A stretch of 64,000 bases of DNA, taken from Archivesica marissinica. Taxonomy: Eukaryota > Mollusca > Bivalvia > Venerida > Vesicomyidae. The stretch covers positions 23,950,597-24,014,596 of the forward strand of contig CM026401.1 of the NCBI GenBank assembly GCA_014843695.1, in the 5' to 3' direction. How positions within the stretch are numbered: position 1 is the first letter of the stretch; every line of letters starts with the position of its first letter. The position numbers and the translations under genes are program-made. The notes below the pieces were generated by a model. That model was not told the origin of the DNA. It saw only the letters and a list, made by a program, of their open reading frames with translations, and searched no databases. Of the stretch, positions 11,301-25,233 are shown one piece after another.

Positions 11301-14300
11301 AGTTACTTAATGGGAGTTACTTCATGTGTATTACTGAAGTGGGAGTTACTTCACATGTATTACTGAAGTGGGAGTTACTTCACATGTATGACTGAAGTGG
11401 GAGTTACTTAGTGGGAGTTACTTCACATGTATGACTGAAGTGGGAGTTACTTAGTGGGAGTTACTTCACATGAATTACTGAAGTGGGAGTTACTTCACGT
11501 GTATTACTGAAGTGGGAGTTACTTCATGTGTATTACTGAAGTGGGAGTTACTTCATGTGTATTACTGAAGTGGGAGTTACTTAGTGGGAGTTACTTCACA
11601 TGTATGACTGAAGTGGGAGTTACTTCATGTATTACTGAAGTGGGAGTTACTTCACGTGTATTACTGAAGTGGGAGTTACTTCACGTGTATTACTGAAGTG
11701 GGAGTTACTTCACGTGTATTACTGAAGTGGGAGTTGCTTCACGTGTATTACTGAAGTGGGAGTTACTTCACGTGTATTACTGAAGTGGGAGTTACTTCAC
11801 GTGTATTACTGAAGTGGGAGTTACTTCACGTGTATTACTGAAGTGGGAGTTACTTCACGTGTATTACTGAAGTGGGAGTTACTTCACGTGTATTACTGAA
11901 GTGGGAGTTACTTCACGTGTATTACTGAAGTGGGAGTTACTTCATGTGTATTACTGAAGTGGGAGTTACTTAGTGGGAGTTACTTCACGTGAATTACTGA
12001 AGTGGGAGTTACTTCACATGTATTACTGAAGTGGGAGTTACTTCACATGTATTTCTGAAGTGGGAGTTACTTCACATGTATTACTGAAGTGGGAGTTGCT
12101 TCACGTGTATTACTGAAGTGGGATTTACTTAGTGGGAGTTACTTCACGTGTATTACTGAAGTGGGAGTTACTTCACGTGTATTACTGAAGTGGGAGTTAC
12201 TTCACGTGTATTACTGAAGTGGGAGTTACTTCACGTGAATTACTGAAGTGGGAGTTACTTCACATGTATTACTGAAGTGGGAGTTACTTCACGTGTAATA
12301 CTGAAGTGGGAGTTACTTCATGTGTATTACTGAGGTGGGAGTTACTTCATGTGTATTACTGAAGTGGGAGTTACTTAGTGGGAGTTACTTCACGTGAATT
12401 ACTGAAGTGGGAGTTACTTCACGTGTATTACTGAAGTGGGAGTTACTTCATGTTTATTACTGAAGTGGGAGTTACTTAGTGGGAGTTACTTCACGTGAAT
12501 TACTGAAGTGGGAGTTACTTCATGTGTATTACTGAAGTGGGGGTTACTTAGTGGGAGTTAGTTCACGTGTATTACTGAAGTGGGAGTTACTTCACATGTA
12601 TTACTGAAGTGGGAGTTACTTCACGTGAATTACTGAAGTGGGAGTTACATCACATGTATTACTGAAGTGGGAGTTACTTCACGTGTATTACTGAAGTGGG
12701 AGTTACTTAGTGGGAGTTACTTCACATGTATTACTGAAGTGGGAGTTGCTTCACGTGTATTACTGAAGTGGGAGTTACTTAGTGAGAGTTACTTCATGTG
12801 TATTACTGAAGTGGGTGTTACTTCACGTGTATTACTGAAGTGGGAGTTACTTCATGTGTATTACTGAAGTGGGAGTTGCTTCATGTGTATTACTGAAGTG
12901 GGAGTTGCTTCATGTGTATTACTGAAGTGGGAGTTACTTCACGTGTATTACTGAAGTGGGAGTTACTTCACGTGTATTACTGAAGTGGGAGTTGCTTCAC
13001 GTGTATTACTGAAGTGGGGTTACTTAGTGGAGTTACTTCATGTGTATTACTGAAGTGGGAGTTACTTCACGTGTATTACTGAAGTGGAAGTTACTTAGTG
13101 AGAGTTACTTCATGTGTATTACTGAAGTGGGAGTTACTTCACATGTATTACTGAAGTGGGAGTTACTTCACGTGTATTACTGAAGTGGGAGTTAGCTTCA
13201 CGTGTATTACTGAAGTGGGAGTTACTTAGTGGGAGTTACTTCACGTGTATTACTGAAGTGGGAGTTACTTCACGTGTATTACTGAAGTGGGAGTTACTTC
13301 ACGTGTATTACTGAAGTGGGAGTTACTTCATGTGTATTACTGAAGTGGGAGTTACTTCACGTGTATTACTGAAGTGGGAGTTACTTCACGTGTATTACTG
13401 AAGTGGGAGTTACTTCACATGTATTACTGAAGTGGGAGTTACTTCACATGTATTACTGAAGTGGGAGTTACTTCACATGTATTACTGAAGTGGGAGTTGC
13501 TTCACGTGTATTACTGAAGTGGGATTTACTTAGTGGGAGTTACTTCACGTGTATTACTGAAGTGGGAGTTACTTCACGTGTATTACTGAAGTGGGAGTTA
13601 CTTCACGTGAATTACTGAAGTGGGAGTTACTTCACATGTATTACTGAAGTGGGAGTTACTTCACGTGTATTACTGAAGTGGGAGTTACTTCATGTGTATT
13701 ACTGAGGTGGGAGTTACTTCATGTGTATTACTGAAGTGGGAGTTACTTAGTGGGAGTTACTTCACGTGTATTACTGAAGTGGGAGTTACTTCACGTGTAT
13801 TACTGAAGTGGGAGTTACTTCATGTGTATTCTAATGGGGTTATTCGTGATTACTGAAGGGGAGTTTTTGTTACTGAAGTGGGTTCTTAGTGGGAGTTACT
13901 TCACGTGTATTACTGAAGTGGGAGTTACTTCATGTTATTACTGAAGTGGGAGTTTAGTGGGAGTTACTTCACGTGAATTACTGAAGTGGGAGTTACTTCA
14001 TGTGTATTACTGAAGTGGGAGTTACTTAGTGGGAGTTAGTTCACGTGTATTACTGAAGTGGGAGTTACTTCACATGTATTACTGAAGTGGGAGTTACTTC
14101 ACGTGTATTACTGAAGTGGGAGTTACTTCACGTGTATTACTGAAGTGGGAGTTACTTCACGTGTATTACTGAAGTGGGAGTTACATCATGTGTATTACTG
14201 AAGTGGGAGTTACTTAGTGGGAGTTACTTCATGTGTATTACTGAAGTGGGAGTTACTTCACGTGTATTACTGAAGTGGGAGTTACTTCATGTGTATTACT

Positions 14301-17300
14301 GAAGTGGGAGTTACTTCACGTGTATTACTGAAGTGGGAGTTACTTCACGTGTATTACTGAAGTGGGAGTTGCTTCATGTGTATTACTGAAGTGGGAGTTA
14401 CTTCACGTGTATTACTGAAGTGGGAGTTACTTCACGTGTATTACTGAAGTGGGAGTTGCTTCACGTGTATTACTGAAGTGGGGGTTACTTAGTGAGAGTT
14501 ACTTCATGTGTATTACTGAAGTGGGAGTTACTTCACGTGTATTACTGAAGTGGGAGTTGCTTCACGTGTATTACTGAAGTGGAAGTTACTTAGTGAGAGT
14601 TACTTCATGTTTTACTGAAGTGGGAGTTACTTCACATGTATTACTGAAGTGGGAGTTACTTCACGTGTATTACTGAAGTGGGAGTTGCTTCACGTGTATT
14701 ACTGAAGTGGGAGTTACTTAGTGAGAGTTACTGCATGTGTATTACTGAAGTGGGTGTTACTTCACGTGTATTACTGAAGTGGGAGTTACTTCACGTGTAT
14801 TACTGAAGTGGGAGTTACTTCACGTGTATTACTGAAGTGGGAGTTACTTCATGTGTATTACTGAAGTGGGGGTTACTTAGTGGGAGTTACTTCACATGTA
14901 TTACTGAAGTGGGAGTTACTTCACATGTATTACTGAAGTGGGAGTTGCTTCACGTGTATTACTGAAGTGGGAGTTACTTAGTGGGAGTTACTTCATGTGT
15001 ATTACTGAAGTGGGAGTTACTTAATGGGAGTTACTTCACGTGTATTACTGAAGTGGGAGTTACTTCACATGAATTACTGAAGTGGGAGTTAATTCACGTG
15101 TATTACTGAAGTGGGAGTTACTTCATGTGTATTACTGAAGTGGGAGTTACTTCATGTGTATTACTGAAGTGGGAGTTACTTCACATGTATGACTGAAGTG
15201 GGAGTTACTTAGTGGGAGTTACTTCACGTGTATTACTGAAGTGGGAGTTACTTCACGTGTATTACTGAAGTGGGAGTTACTTCACGTGTATTACTGAAGT
15301 GGGAGTTGCTTCACGTGTATTACTGAAGTGGGAGTTACTTAGTGGGAGTTACATCATGTGTATTACTGAAGTGGGAGTTACTTCACGTGTATTACTGAAG
15401 TGGGAGTTACTTCACGTGAATTACTGAAGTGGGAGTTACTTCACATGTATTTCTGAAGTGGGAGTTACTTCACATGTATTACTGAAGTGGGAGTTACTTC
15501 ACGTGTATTACTGAAGTGGGAGTTGCTTCACGTGTATTACTGAAGTGGGATTTACTTAGTGGGAGTTACTTCACGTGTATTACTGAAGTGGGAGTTACTT
15601 CACGTGTATTACTGAAGTGGGAGTTACTTCACGTGTATTACTGAAGTGGGAGTTACTTCACGTGAATTACTGAAGTGGGAGTTACTTCACATGTATTACT
15701 GAAGTGGGAGTTACTTCACGTGTATTACTGAAGTGGGAGTTACTTCATGTGTATTACTGAAGTGGGAGTTACTTCATGTGTATTACTGAAGTGGGAGTTA
15801 CTTAGTGGGAGTTACTTCACGTGAATTACTGAAGTGGGAGTTACTTCATGTGTATTACTAAAGTGGGAGTTACTTCACGTGTATTACTGAAGTGGGAGTT
15901 ACTTCATGTTTATTACTGAAGTGGGAGTTACTTAGTGGGAGTTACTTCACGTGAATTACTGAAGTGGGAGTTACTTCATGTGTATTACTGAAGTGGGAGT
16001 TGCTTCATGTGTATTACTGAAGTGGGAGTTACTTCACGTGTATTACTGAAGTGGGAGTTACTTCACGTGTATTACTGAAGTGGGAGTTGCTTCACGTGTA
16101 TTACTGAAGTGGGGGTTACTTAGTGAGAGTTACTTCATGTGTATTACTGAAGTGGGAGTTACTTCACATGTATTACTGAAGTGGGAGTTACTTCACGTGT
16201 ATTACTGAAGTGGGAGTTGCTTCACGTGTATTACTGAAGTGGGAGTTACTTAGTGAGAGTTACTGCATGTGTATTACTGAAGTGGGTGTTACTTCACGTG
16301 TATTACTGAAGTGGGAGTTACTTCACGTGTATTACTGAAGTGGGAGTTACTTCACGTGTATTACTGAAGTGGGAGTTACTTCATGTGTATTACTGAAGTG
16401 GGGGTTACTTAGTGGGAGTTACTTCACATGTATTACTGAAGTGGGAGTTACTTCACATGTATTACTGAAGTGGGAGTTGCTTCACGTGTATTACTGAAGT
16501 GGGAGTTACTTAGTGGGAGTTACTTCATGTGTATTACTGAAGTGGGAGTTACTTAATGGGAGTTACTTCACGTGTATTACTGAAGTGGGAGTTACTTCAC
16601 ATGAATTACTGAAGTGGGAGTTAATTCACGTGTATTACTGAAGTGGGAGTTACTTCATGTGTATTACTGAAGTGGGAGTTACTTCATGTGTATTACTGAA
16701 GTGGGAGTTACTTCACATGTATGACTGAAGTGGGAGTTACTTAGTGGGTTACTTCACGTGTATTACTGAAGTGGGAGTTACTTCACGTGTATTACTGAAG
16801 TGGGAGTTACTTCACGTGTATTACTGAAGTGGGAGTTGCTTCACGTGTATTACTGAAGTGGGAGTTACTTAGTGGGAGTTACATCATGTGTATTACTGAA
16901 GTGGGAGTTACTTCACGTGTATTACTGAAGTGGGAGTTACTTCACGTGAATTACTGAAGTGGGAGTTACTTCACATGTATTACTGAAGTGGGAGTTACTT
17001 CACATGTATTTCTGAAGTGGGAGTTACTTCACATGTATTACTGAAGTGGGAGTTACTTCACGTGTATTACTGAAGTGGGAGTTGCTTCACGTGTATTACT
17101 GAAGGGGATTTACTTAGTGGGAGTTACTTCACGTGTATTACTGAAGTGGGAGTTACTTCACGTGTATTACTGAAGTGGGAGTTACTTCACGTGTATTACT
17201 GAAGTGGGAGTTACTTAGTGGGAGTTACATCATGTGTATTACTGAAGTGGGAGTTACTTAGTGGGAGTTACTTCACATGTATTACTGAAGTGGGAGTTGC

Positions 17301-20300
17301 TTCACGTGTATTACTGAAGTGGGAGTTACTTAGTGAGAGTTACTTCATGTGTATTACTGAAGTGGGTGTTACTTCACGTGTATTACTGAAGTGGGAGTTA
17401 CTTCATGTGTATTACTGAAGTGGGAGTTACTTCATGTGTATTACTGAAGTGGGAGTTACTTCACGTGTATTACTGAAGTGGGAGTTACTTCACGTGTATT
17501 ACTGAAGTGGGGGTTACTTAGTGAGAGTTACTTCATGTGTATTACTGAAGTGGGAGTTACTTCACGTGTATTACTGAAGTGGGAGTTGCTTCACGTGTAT
17601 TACTGAAGTGGAAGTTACTTAGTGAGAGTTACTTCATGTGTATTACTGAAGTGGGAGTTACTTCACATGTATTACTGAAGTGGGAGTTACTTCACGTGTA
17701 TTACTGAAGTGGGAGTTGCTTCACGTGTATTACTGAAGTGGGAGTTACTTAGTGAGAGTTACTGCATGTGTATTACTGAAGTGGGAGTTACTTCACGTGT
17801 ATTACTGAAGTGGGAGTTACTTCACGTGTATTACTGAAGTGGGAGTTACTTATGCACGTGTATTACTGAAGTGGGAGTTACTTCATGTGTATTACTGAAG
17901 TGGGGGTTACTTAGTGGGAGTTACTTCACGTGTATTACTGAAGTGGGAGTTACTTAGTGGGAGTTACTTCATGTGTATTACTGAAGTGGGAGTTACTTAA
18001 TGGGAGTTACTTCACGTGTATTACTGAAGTGGGAGTTACTTCACATGAATTACTGAAGTGGGAGTTAATTCACGTGTATTACTGAAGTGGGAGTTACTTC
18101 ATGTGTATTACTGAAGTGGGAGTTACTTCATGTGTATTACTGAAGTGGGAGTTACTTCACATGTATGACTGAAGTGGGAGTTACTTAGTGGGAGTTACTT
18201 CACGTGTATTACTGAAGTGGGAGTTACTTCACGTGTATTACTGAAGTGGGAGTTACTTCACGTGTATTACTGAAGTGGGAGTTGCTTCACGTGTATTACT
18301 GAAGTGGGAGTTACTTAGTGGGAGTTACATCATGTGTATTACTGAAGTGGGAGTTACTTCACGTGTATTACTGAAGTGGGAGTTACTTCACGTGAATTAC
18401 TGAAGTGGGAGTTACTTCACATGTATTACTGAAGTGGGAGTTACTTCACATGTATTTCTGAAGTGGGAGTTACTTCACATGTATTACTGAAGTGGGAGTT
18501 GCTTCACGTGTATTACTGAAGTGGGATTTACTTAGTGGGAGTTACTTCACGTGTATTACTGAAGTGGGAGTTACTTCACGTGTATTACTGAAGTGGGAGT
18601 TACTTCACGTGAATTACTGAAGTGGGAGTTACTTCACATGTATTACTGAAGTGGGAGTTACTTCACGTGTATTACTGAAGTGGGAGTTACTTCATGTGTA
18701 TTACTGAAGTGGGAGTTACTTCATGTGTATTACTGAAGTGGGAGTTACTTAGTGGGAGTTACTTCACGTGAATTACTGAAGTGGGAGTTACTTCACGTGT
18801 ATTACTGAAGTGGGAGTTACTTCATGTGTATTACTGAAGTGGGAGTTACTTAGTGGGAGTTACTTCACGTGAATTACTGAAGTGGGAGTTACTTCATGTG
18901 TATTACTGAAGTGGGAGTTACTTAGTGGGAGTTACTTCACGTGAATTACTGAAGTGGGAGTTACTTCATGTGTATTACTGAAGTGGGAGTTACTTAGTGG
19001 GAGTTAGTTCACGTGTATTACTGAAGTGGGAGTTACTTCACATGTATTACTGAAGTGGGAGTTACTTCACGTGTATTACTGAAGTGGGAGTTACTTCACA
19101 TGTATTACTGAAGTGGGAGTTACTTCACGTGTATTACTGAAGTGGGAGTTACTTAGTGGAGTTACACATGTGTATTACTGAAGTGGGAGTTACTTCACGT
19201 GTATTACTGAAGTGGGAGTTACTTCATGTGTATTACTGAAGTGGGAGTTACTTCACGTGTATTACTGAAGTGGGAGTTACTTCACATGTATTACTGAAGT
19301 GGGAGTTACTTCATGTGTATTACTGAAGTGGGAGTTACTTCACGTGTATTACTGAAGTGGGAGTTACTTCACGTGTATTACTGAAGTGGGAGTTGCTTCA
19401 CGTGTATTACTGAAGTGGGATTACTTAGTGGGAGTTACTTCACGTGTATTACTGAAGTGGGAGTTACTTCACGTGTATTACTGAAGTGGAGTTACTTCAC
19501 GTGTATTACTGAAGTGGGAGTTACTTCACGTGTATTACTGAAGTGGGAGTTACTTCACATGTATTACTGAAGTGGGAGTTACTTCACGTGTATTACTGAA
19601 GTGGGAGTTACTTCATGTGTATTACTGAAGTGGGAGTTACTTCATGTGTATTACTGAAGTGGGAGTTACTTAGTGGGAGTTACTTCACGTGAATTACTGA
19701 AGTGGGAGTTACTTCATGTGTATTACTGAAGTGGGAGTTACTTCACGTGTATTACTGAAGTGGGAGTTACTTCATGTTTATTACTGAAGTGGGAGTTACT
19801 TAGTGGGAGTTACTTCACGTGAATTACTGAAGTGGGAGTTACTTCATGTGTATTACTGAAGTGGGAGTTACTTAGTGGGAGTTAGTTCACGTGTATTACT
19901 GAAGTGGGAGTTACTTCACGTGTATTACTGAAGTGGGAGTTACTTCACGTGTATTACTGAAGTGGGAGTTACTTCACATGTATTACTGAAGTGGGAGTTA
20001 CTTCACGTGTATTACTGAAGTGGGAGTTACTTCACATGTATTACTGAAGTGGGAGTTACTTCACGTGTATTACTGAAGCGGGAGTTACTTCACGTGTATT
20101 ACTGAAGTGGGAGTTGCTTCACGTGTATTACTGAAGTGGGAGTTACTTAGTGGGAGTTACATCATGTGTATTACTGAAGTGGGAGTTACTTAGTGGGAGT
20201 TACTTCACATGTATTACTGAAGTGGGAGTTGCTTCACGTGTATTACTGAAGTGGGAGTTACTTAGTAAGAGTTACTTCATGTGTATTACTGAAGTGGGTG

Positions 20301-23300
20301 TTACTTCACGTGTATTACTGAAGTGGGAGTTACTTCACGTGTATTACTGAAGTGGGAGTTACTTCATGTTTATTACTGAAGTGGGAGTTACTTAGTGGGA
20401 GTTACTTCACGTGAATTACTGAAGTGGGAGTTACTTCATGTGTATTACTGAAGTGGGAGTTACTTAGTGGGAGTTAGTTCACGTGTATTACTGAAGTGGG
20501 AGTTACTTCACATGTATTACTGAAGTGGGAGTTACTTCACGTGAATTACTGAAGTGGGAGTTACTTCACATGTATTACTGAAGTGGGAGTTACTTCACGT
20601 GTATTACTGAAGCGGGAGTTACTTCACGTGTATTACTGAAGTGCGAGTTGCTTCACGTGTATTACTGAAGTGGGAGTTACTTAGTGGGAGTTACATCATG
20701 TGTATTACTGAAGTGGGAGTTACTTAGTGGGAGTTACTTCACATGTATTACTGAAGTGGGAGTTGCTTCACGTGTATTACTGAAGTGGGAGTTACTTAGT
20801 AAGAGTTACTTCATGTGTATTACTGAAGTGGGTGTTACTTCACGTGTATTACTGAAGTGGGAGTTACTTCATGTGTATTACTGAAGTGGGAGTTGCTTCA
20901 TGTGTATTACTGAAGTGGGAGTTACTTCACGTGTATTACTGAAGTGGGAGTTACTTCACGTGTATTACTGAAGTGGGAGTTACTTCACATGTATTACTGA
21001 AGTGGGAGTTACTTCACATGTATTACTGAAGTGTGAGTTACTTCATGTGTATTACTGAAGTGGGAGTTACTTCACGTGTATTACTGAAGTGGGAGTTACT
21101 TCATGTGTATTACTGAAGTGGGAGTTACTTCACGTGTATTACTGAAGTGGGAGTTACTTCACATGTATTACTGAAGTGGGAGTTACTTCATGTGTATTAC
21201 TGAAGTGGGAGTTACTTCATGTGTATTACTGAAGTGGGAGTTACTTCATGTGTATTACTGAAGTGGGAGTTACTTAGTGGGAGTTACTTCACGTGAATTA
21301 CTGAAGTGGGAGTTACTTCATGTGTATTACTAAAGTGGGAGTTACTTCACGTGTATTACTGAAGTGGGAGTTACTTCATGTTTATTACTGAAGTGGGAGT
21401 TACTTAGTGGGAGTTACTTCACGTGAATTACTGAAGTGGGAGTTACTTCATATGTATTACTGAAGTGGGAGTTACTTCACGTGAATTACTGAAGTGGGAG
21501 TTACTTCACATGTATTACTGAAGTGGGAGTTACTTCACGTGTATTACTGAAGTGGGAGTTACTTCACGTGTATTACTGAAGTGCGAGTTGCTTCACGTGT
21601 ATTACTGAAGTGGGAGTTACTTAGTGGGAGTTACATCATGTGTATTACTGAAGTGGGAGTTACTTAATGGGAGTTACTTCACATGTATTACTGAAGTGGG
21701 AGTTGCTTCACGTGTATTACTGAAGTGGGAGTTACTTCATGTGTATTACTGAAGTGGGAGTTACTTCATGTGTATTACTGAAGTGGGAGTTACTTAGTGG
21801 GAGTTACTTCACGTGAATTACTGAAGTGGGAGTTACTTCATGTGTATTACTAAAGTGGGAGTTACTTCACGTGTATTACTGAAGTGGGAGTTACTTCATG
21901 TTTATTACTGAAGTGGGAGTTACTTAGTGGGAGTTACTTCACGTGAATTACTGAAGTGGGAGTTACTTCATGTGTATTACTGAAGTGGGAGTTACTTAGT
22001 GGGAGTTACTTCACGTGAATTACTGAAGTGGGAGTTACTTCATGTGTATTACTGAAGTGGGGGTTACTTAGTGGGAGTTATTCACGTGTATTACTGAAGT
22101 GGGAGTTACTTCACATGTATTACTGAAGTGGGAGTTACTTCACGTGTATTACTGAAGTGGGAGTTACTTCACATGTATTACTGAAGTGGGAGTTACTTCA
22201 CGTGTATTACTGAAGTGGGAGTTACTTAGTGGGAGTTACATCATGTGTATTACTGAAGTGGGAGTTACTTCACGTGTATTACTGAAGTGGGAGTTACTTC
22301 ACGTGTATTACTGAAGTGGGAGTTACTTCACGTGTATTACTGAAGTGGGAGTTACTTCACATGTATTACTGAAGTGGGAGTTACTTCATGTGTATTACTG
22401 AAGTGGGAGTTACTTCATGTGTATTACTGAAGTGGGAGTTACTTCACGTGTATTACTGAAGTGGGAGTTGCTTCACGTGTATTACTGAAGTGGGATTTAC
22501 TTAGTGGGAGTTACTTCACGTGTATTACTGAAGTGGGAGTTACTTCACGTGTATTACTGAAGTGGGAGTTACTTCACGTGTATTACTGAAGTGGGAGTTA
22601 CTTCACGTGAATTACTGAAGTGGGAGTTACTTCACATGTATTACTGAAGTGGGAGTTACTTCACGTGTATTACTGAAGTGGGAGTTACTTCATGTGTATT
22701 ACTGAAGTGGGAGTTACTTCATGTGTATTACTGAAGTGGGAGTTACTTAGTGGGAGTTACTTCACGTGAATTACTGAAGTGGGAGTTACTTCATGTGTAT
22801 TACTAAAGTGGGAGTTACTTCACGTGTATTACTGAAGTGGGAGTTACTTCATGTTTATTACTGAAGTGGGAGTTACTTAGTGGGAGTTACTTCACGTGAA
22901 TTACTGAAGTGGGAGTTACTTCATGTGTATTACTGAAGTGGGAGTTACTTAGTGGGAGTTAGTTCACGTGTATTACTGAAGTGGGAGTTACTTCACATGT
23001 ATTACTGAAGTGGGAGTTACTTCACGTGAATTACTGAAGTGGGAGTTACTTCACATGTATTACTGAAGTGGGAGTTACTTCACGTGTATTACTGAAGCGG
23101 GAGTTACTTCACGTGTATTACTGAAGTGCGAGTTGCTTCACGTGTATTACTGAAGTGGGAGTTACTTAGTGGGAGTTACATCATGTGTATTACTGAAGTG
23201 GGAGTTACTTAGTGGGAGTTACTTCACATGTATTACTGAAGTGGGAGTTGCTTCACGTGTATTACTGAAGTGGGAGTTACTTAGTAAGAGTTACTTCATG

Positions 23301-24233
23301 TGTATTACTGAAGTGGGTGTTACTTCACGTGTATTACTGAAGTGGGAGTTACTTCATGTGTATTACTAAAGTGGGAGTTACTTCACGTGTATTACTGAAG
23401 TGGGAGTTACTTCATGTTTATTACTGAAGTGGGAGTTACTTAGTGGGAGTACTTCACGTGAATTACTGAAGTGGGAGTTACTTCATGTGTATTACTGAAG
23501 TGGGAGTTACTTAGTGGGAGTTAGTTCACGTGTATTACTGAAGTGGGAGTTACTTCACATGTATTACTGAAGTGGGAGTTACTTCACGTGTATTACTGAA
23601 GTGGGAGTTACTTCACGTGTATTACTGAAGTGGGAGTTGCTTCACGTGTATTACTGAAGTGGGAGTTACTTAGTGGGAGTTACTCATGTGTATTACTGAA
23701 GTGGGAGTTACTTAGTGGGAGTTACTTCACATGTATTACTGAAGTGGGAGTTGCTTCACGTGTATTACTGAAGTGGGAGTTACTTAGTAAGAGTTACTTC
23801 ATGTGTATTACTGAAGTGGGTGTTACTTCACGTGTATTACTGAAGTGGGAGTTACTTCATGTGTATTACTGAAGTGGGAGTTACTTCACGTGTATTACTG
23901 AAGTGGGAGTTACTTCACGTGTATTACTGAAGTGGGAGTTACTTCACGTGTATTACTGAAGTGGGAGTTACTTCACGTGTATTACTGAAGTGGGAGTTAC
24001 TTCACGTGTATTACTGAAGTGGGAGTTACTTCACGTGTATTACTGAAGTGGGAGTTACTTCACGTGTATTACTGAAGTGGGAGTTACTTCATGTGTATTA
24101 CTGAAGTGGGAGTTACTTCACGTGTATTACTGAAGTGGGAGTTACTTCACATGTATTACTGAAGTGGGAGTTACTTCATGTGTATTACTGAAGTGGGAGT
24201 TACTTCATGTGTATTACTGAAGTGGGAGTTACT

Positions 24234-25233
24234 NNNNNNNNNNNNNNNNNNNNNNNNNNNNNNNNNNNNNNNNNNNNNNNNNNNNNNNNNNNNNNNNNNN
24301 NNNNNNNNNNNNNNNNNNNNNNNNNNNNNNNNNNNNNNNNNNNNNNNNNNNNNNNNNNNNNNNNNNNNNNNNNNNNNNNNNNNNNNNNNNNNNNNNNNNN
24401 NNNNNNNNNNNNNNNNNNNNNNNNNNNNNNNNNNNNNNNNNNNNNNNNNNNNNNNNNNNNNNNNNNNNNNNNNNNNNNNNNNNNNNNNNNNNNNNNNNNN
24501 NNNNNNNNNNNNNNNNNNNNNNNNNNNNNNNNNNNNNNNNNNNNNNNNNNNNNNNNNNNNNNNNNNNNNNNNNNNNNNNNNNNNNNNNNNNNNNNNNNNN
24601 NNNNNNNNNNNNNNNNNNNNNNNNNNNNNNNNNNNNNNNNNNNNNNNNNNNNNNNNNNNNNNNNNNNNNNNNNNNNNNNNNNNNNNNNNNNNNNNNNNNN
24701 NNNNNNNNNNNNNNNNNNNNNNNNNNNNNNNNNNNNNNNNNNNNNNNNNNNNNNNNNNNNNNNNNNNNNNNNNNNNNNNNNNNNNNNNNNNNNNNNNNNN
24801 NNNNNNNNNNNNNNNNNNNNNNNNNNNNNNNNNNNNNNNNNNNNNNNNNNNNNNNNNNNNNNNNNNNNNNNNNNNNNNNNNNNNNNNNNNNNNNNNNNNN
24901 NNNNNNNNNNNNNNNNNNNNNNNNNNNNNNNNNNNNNNNNNNNNNNNNNNNNNNNNNNNNNNNNNNNNNNNNNNNNNNNNNNNNNNNNNNNNNNNNNNNN
25001 NNNNNNNNNNNNNNNNNNNNNNNNNNNNNNNNNNNNNNNNNNNNNNNNNNNNNNNNNNNNNNNNNNNNNNNNNNNNNNNNNNNNNNNNNNNNNNNNNNNN
25101 NNNNNNNNNNNNNNNNNNNNNNNNNNNNNNNNNNNNNNNNNNNNNNNNNNNNNNNNNNNNNNNNNNNNNNNNNNNNNNNNNNNNNNNNNNNNNNNNNNNN
25201 NNNNNNNNNNNNNNNNNNNNNNNNNNNNNNNNN
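24234..25233. other. Assembly gap of exactly 1000 N inside the 29-bp satellite
   Basis: Exactly 1000 undetermined bases with satellite sequence on both sides. The round length points to a placeholder, so the real array length is unknown and reading frames drawn across it are meaningless. Confidence 0.98.
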
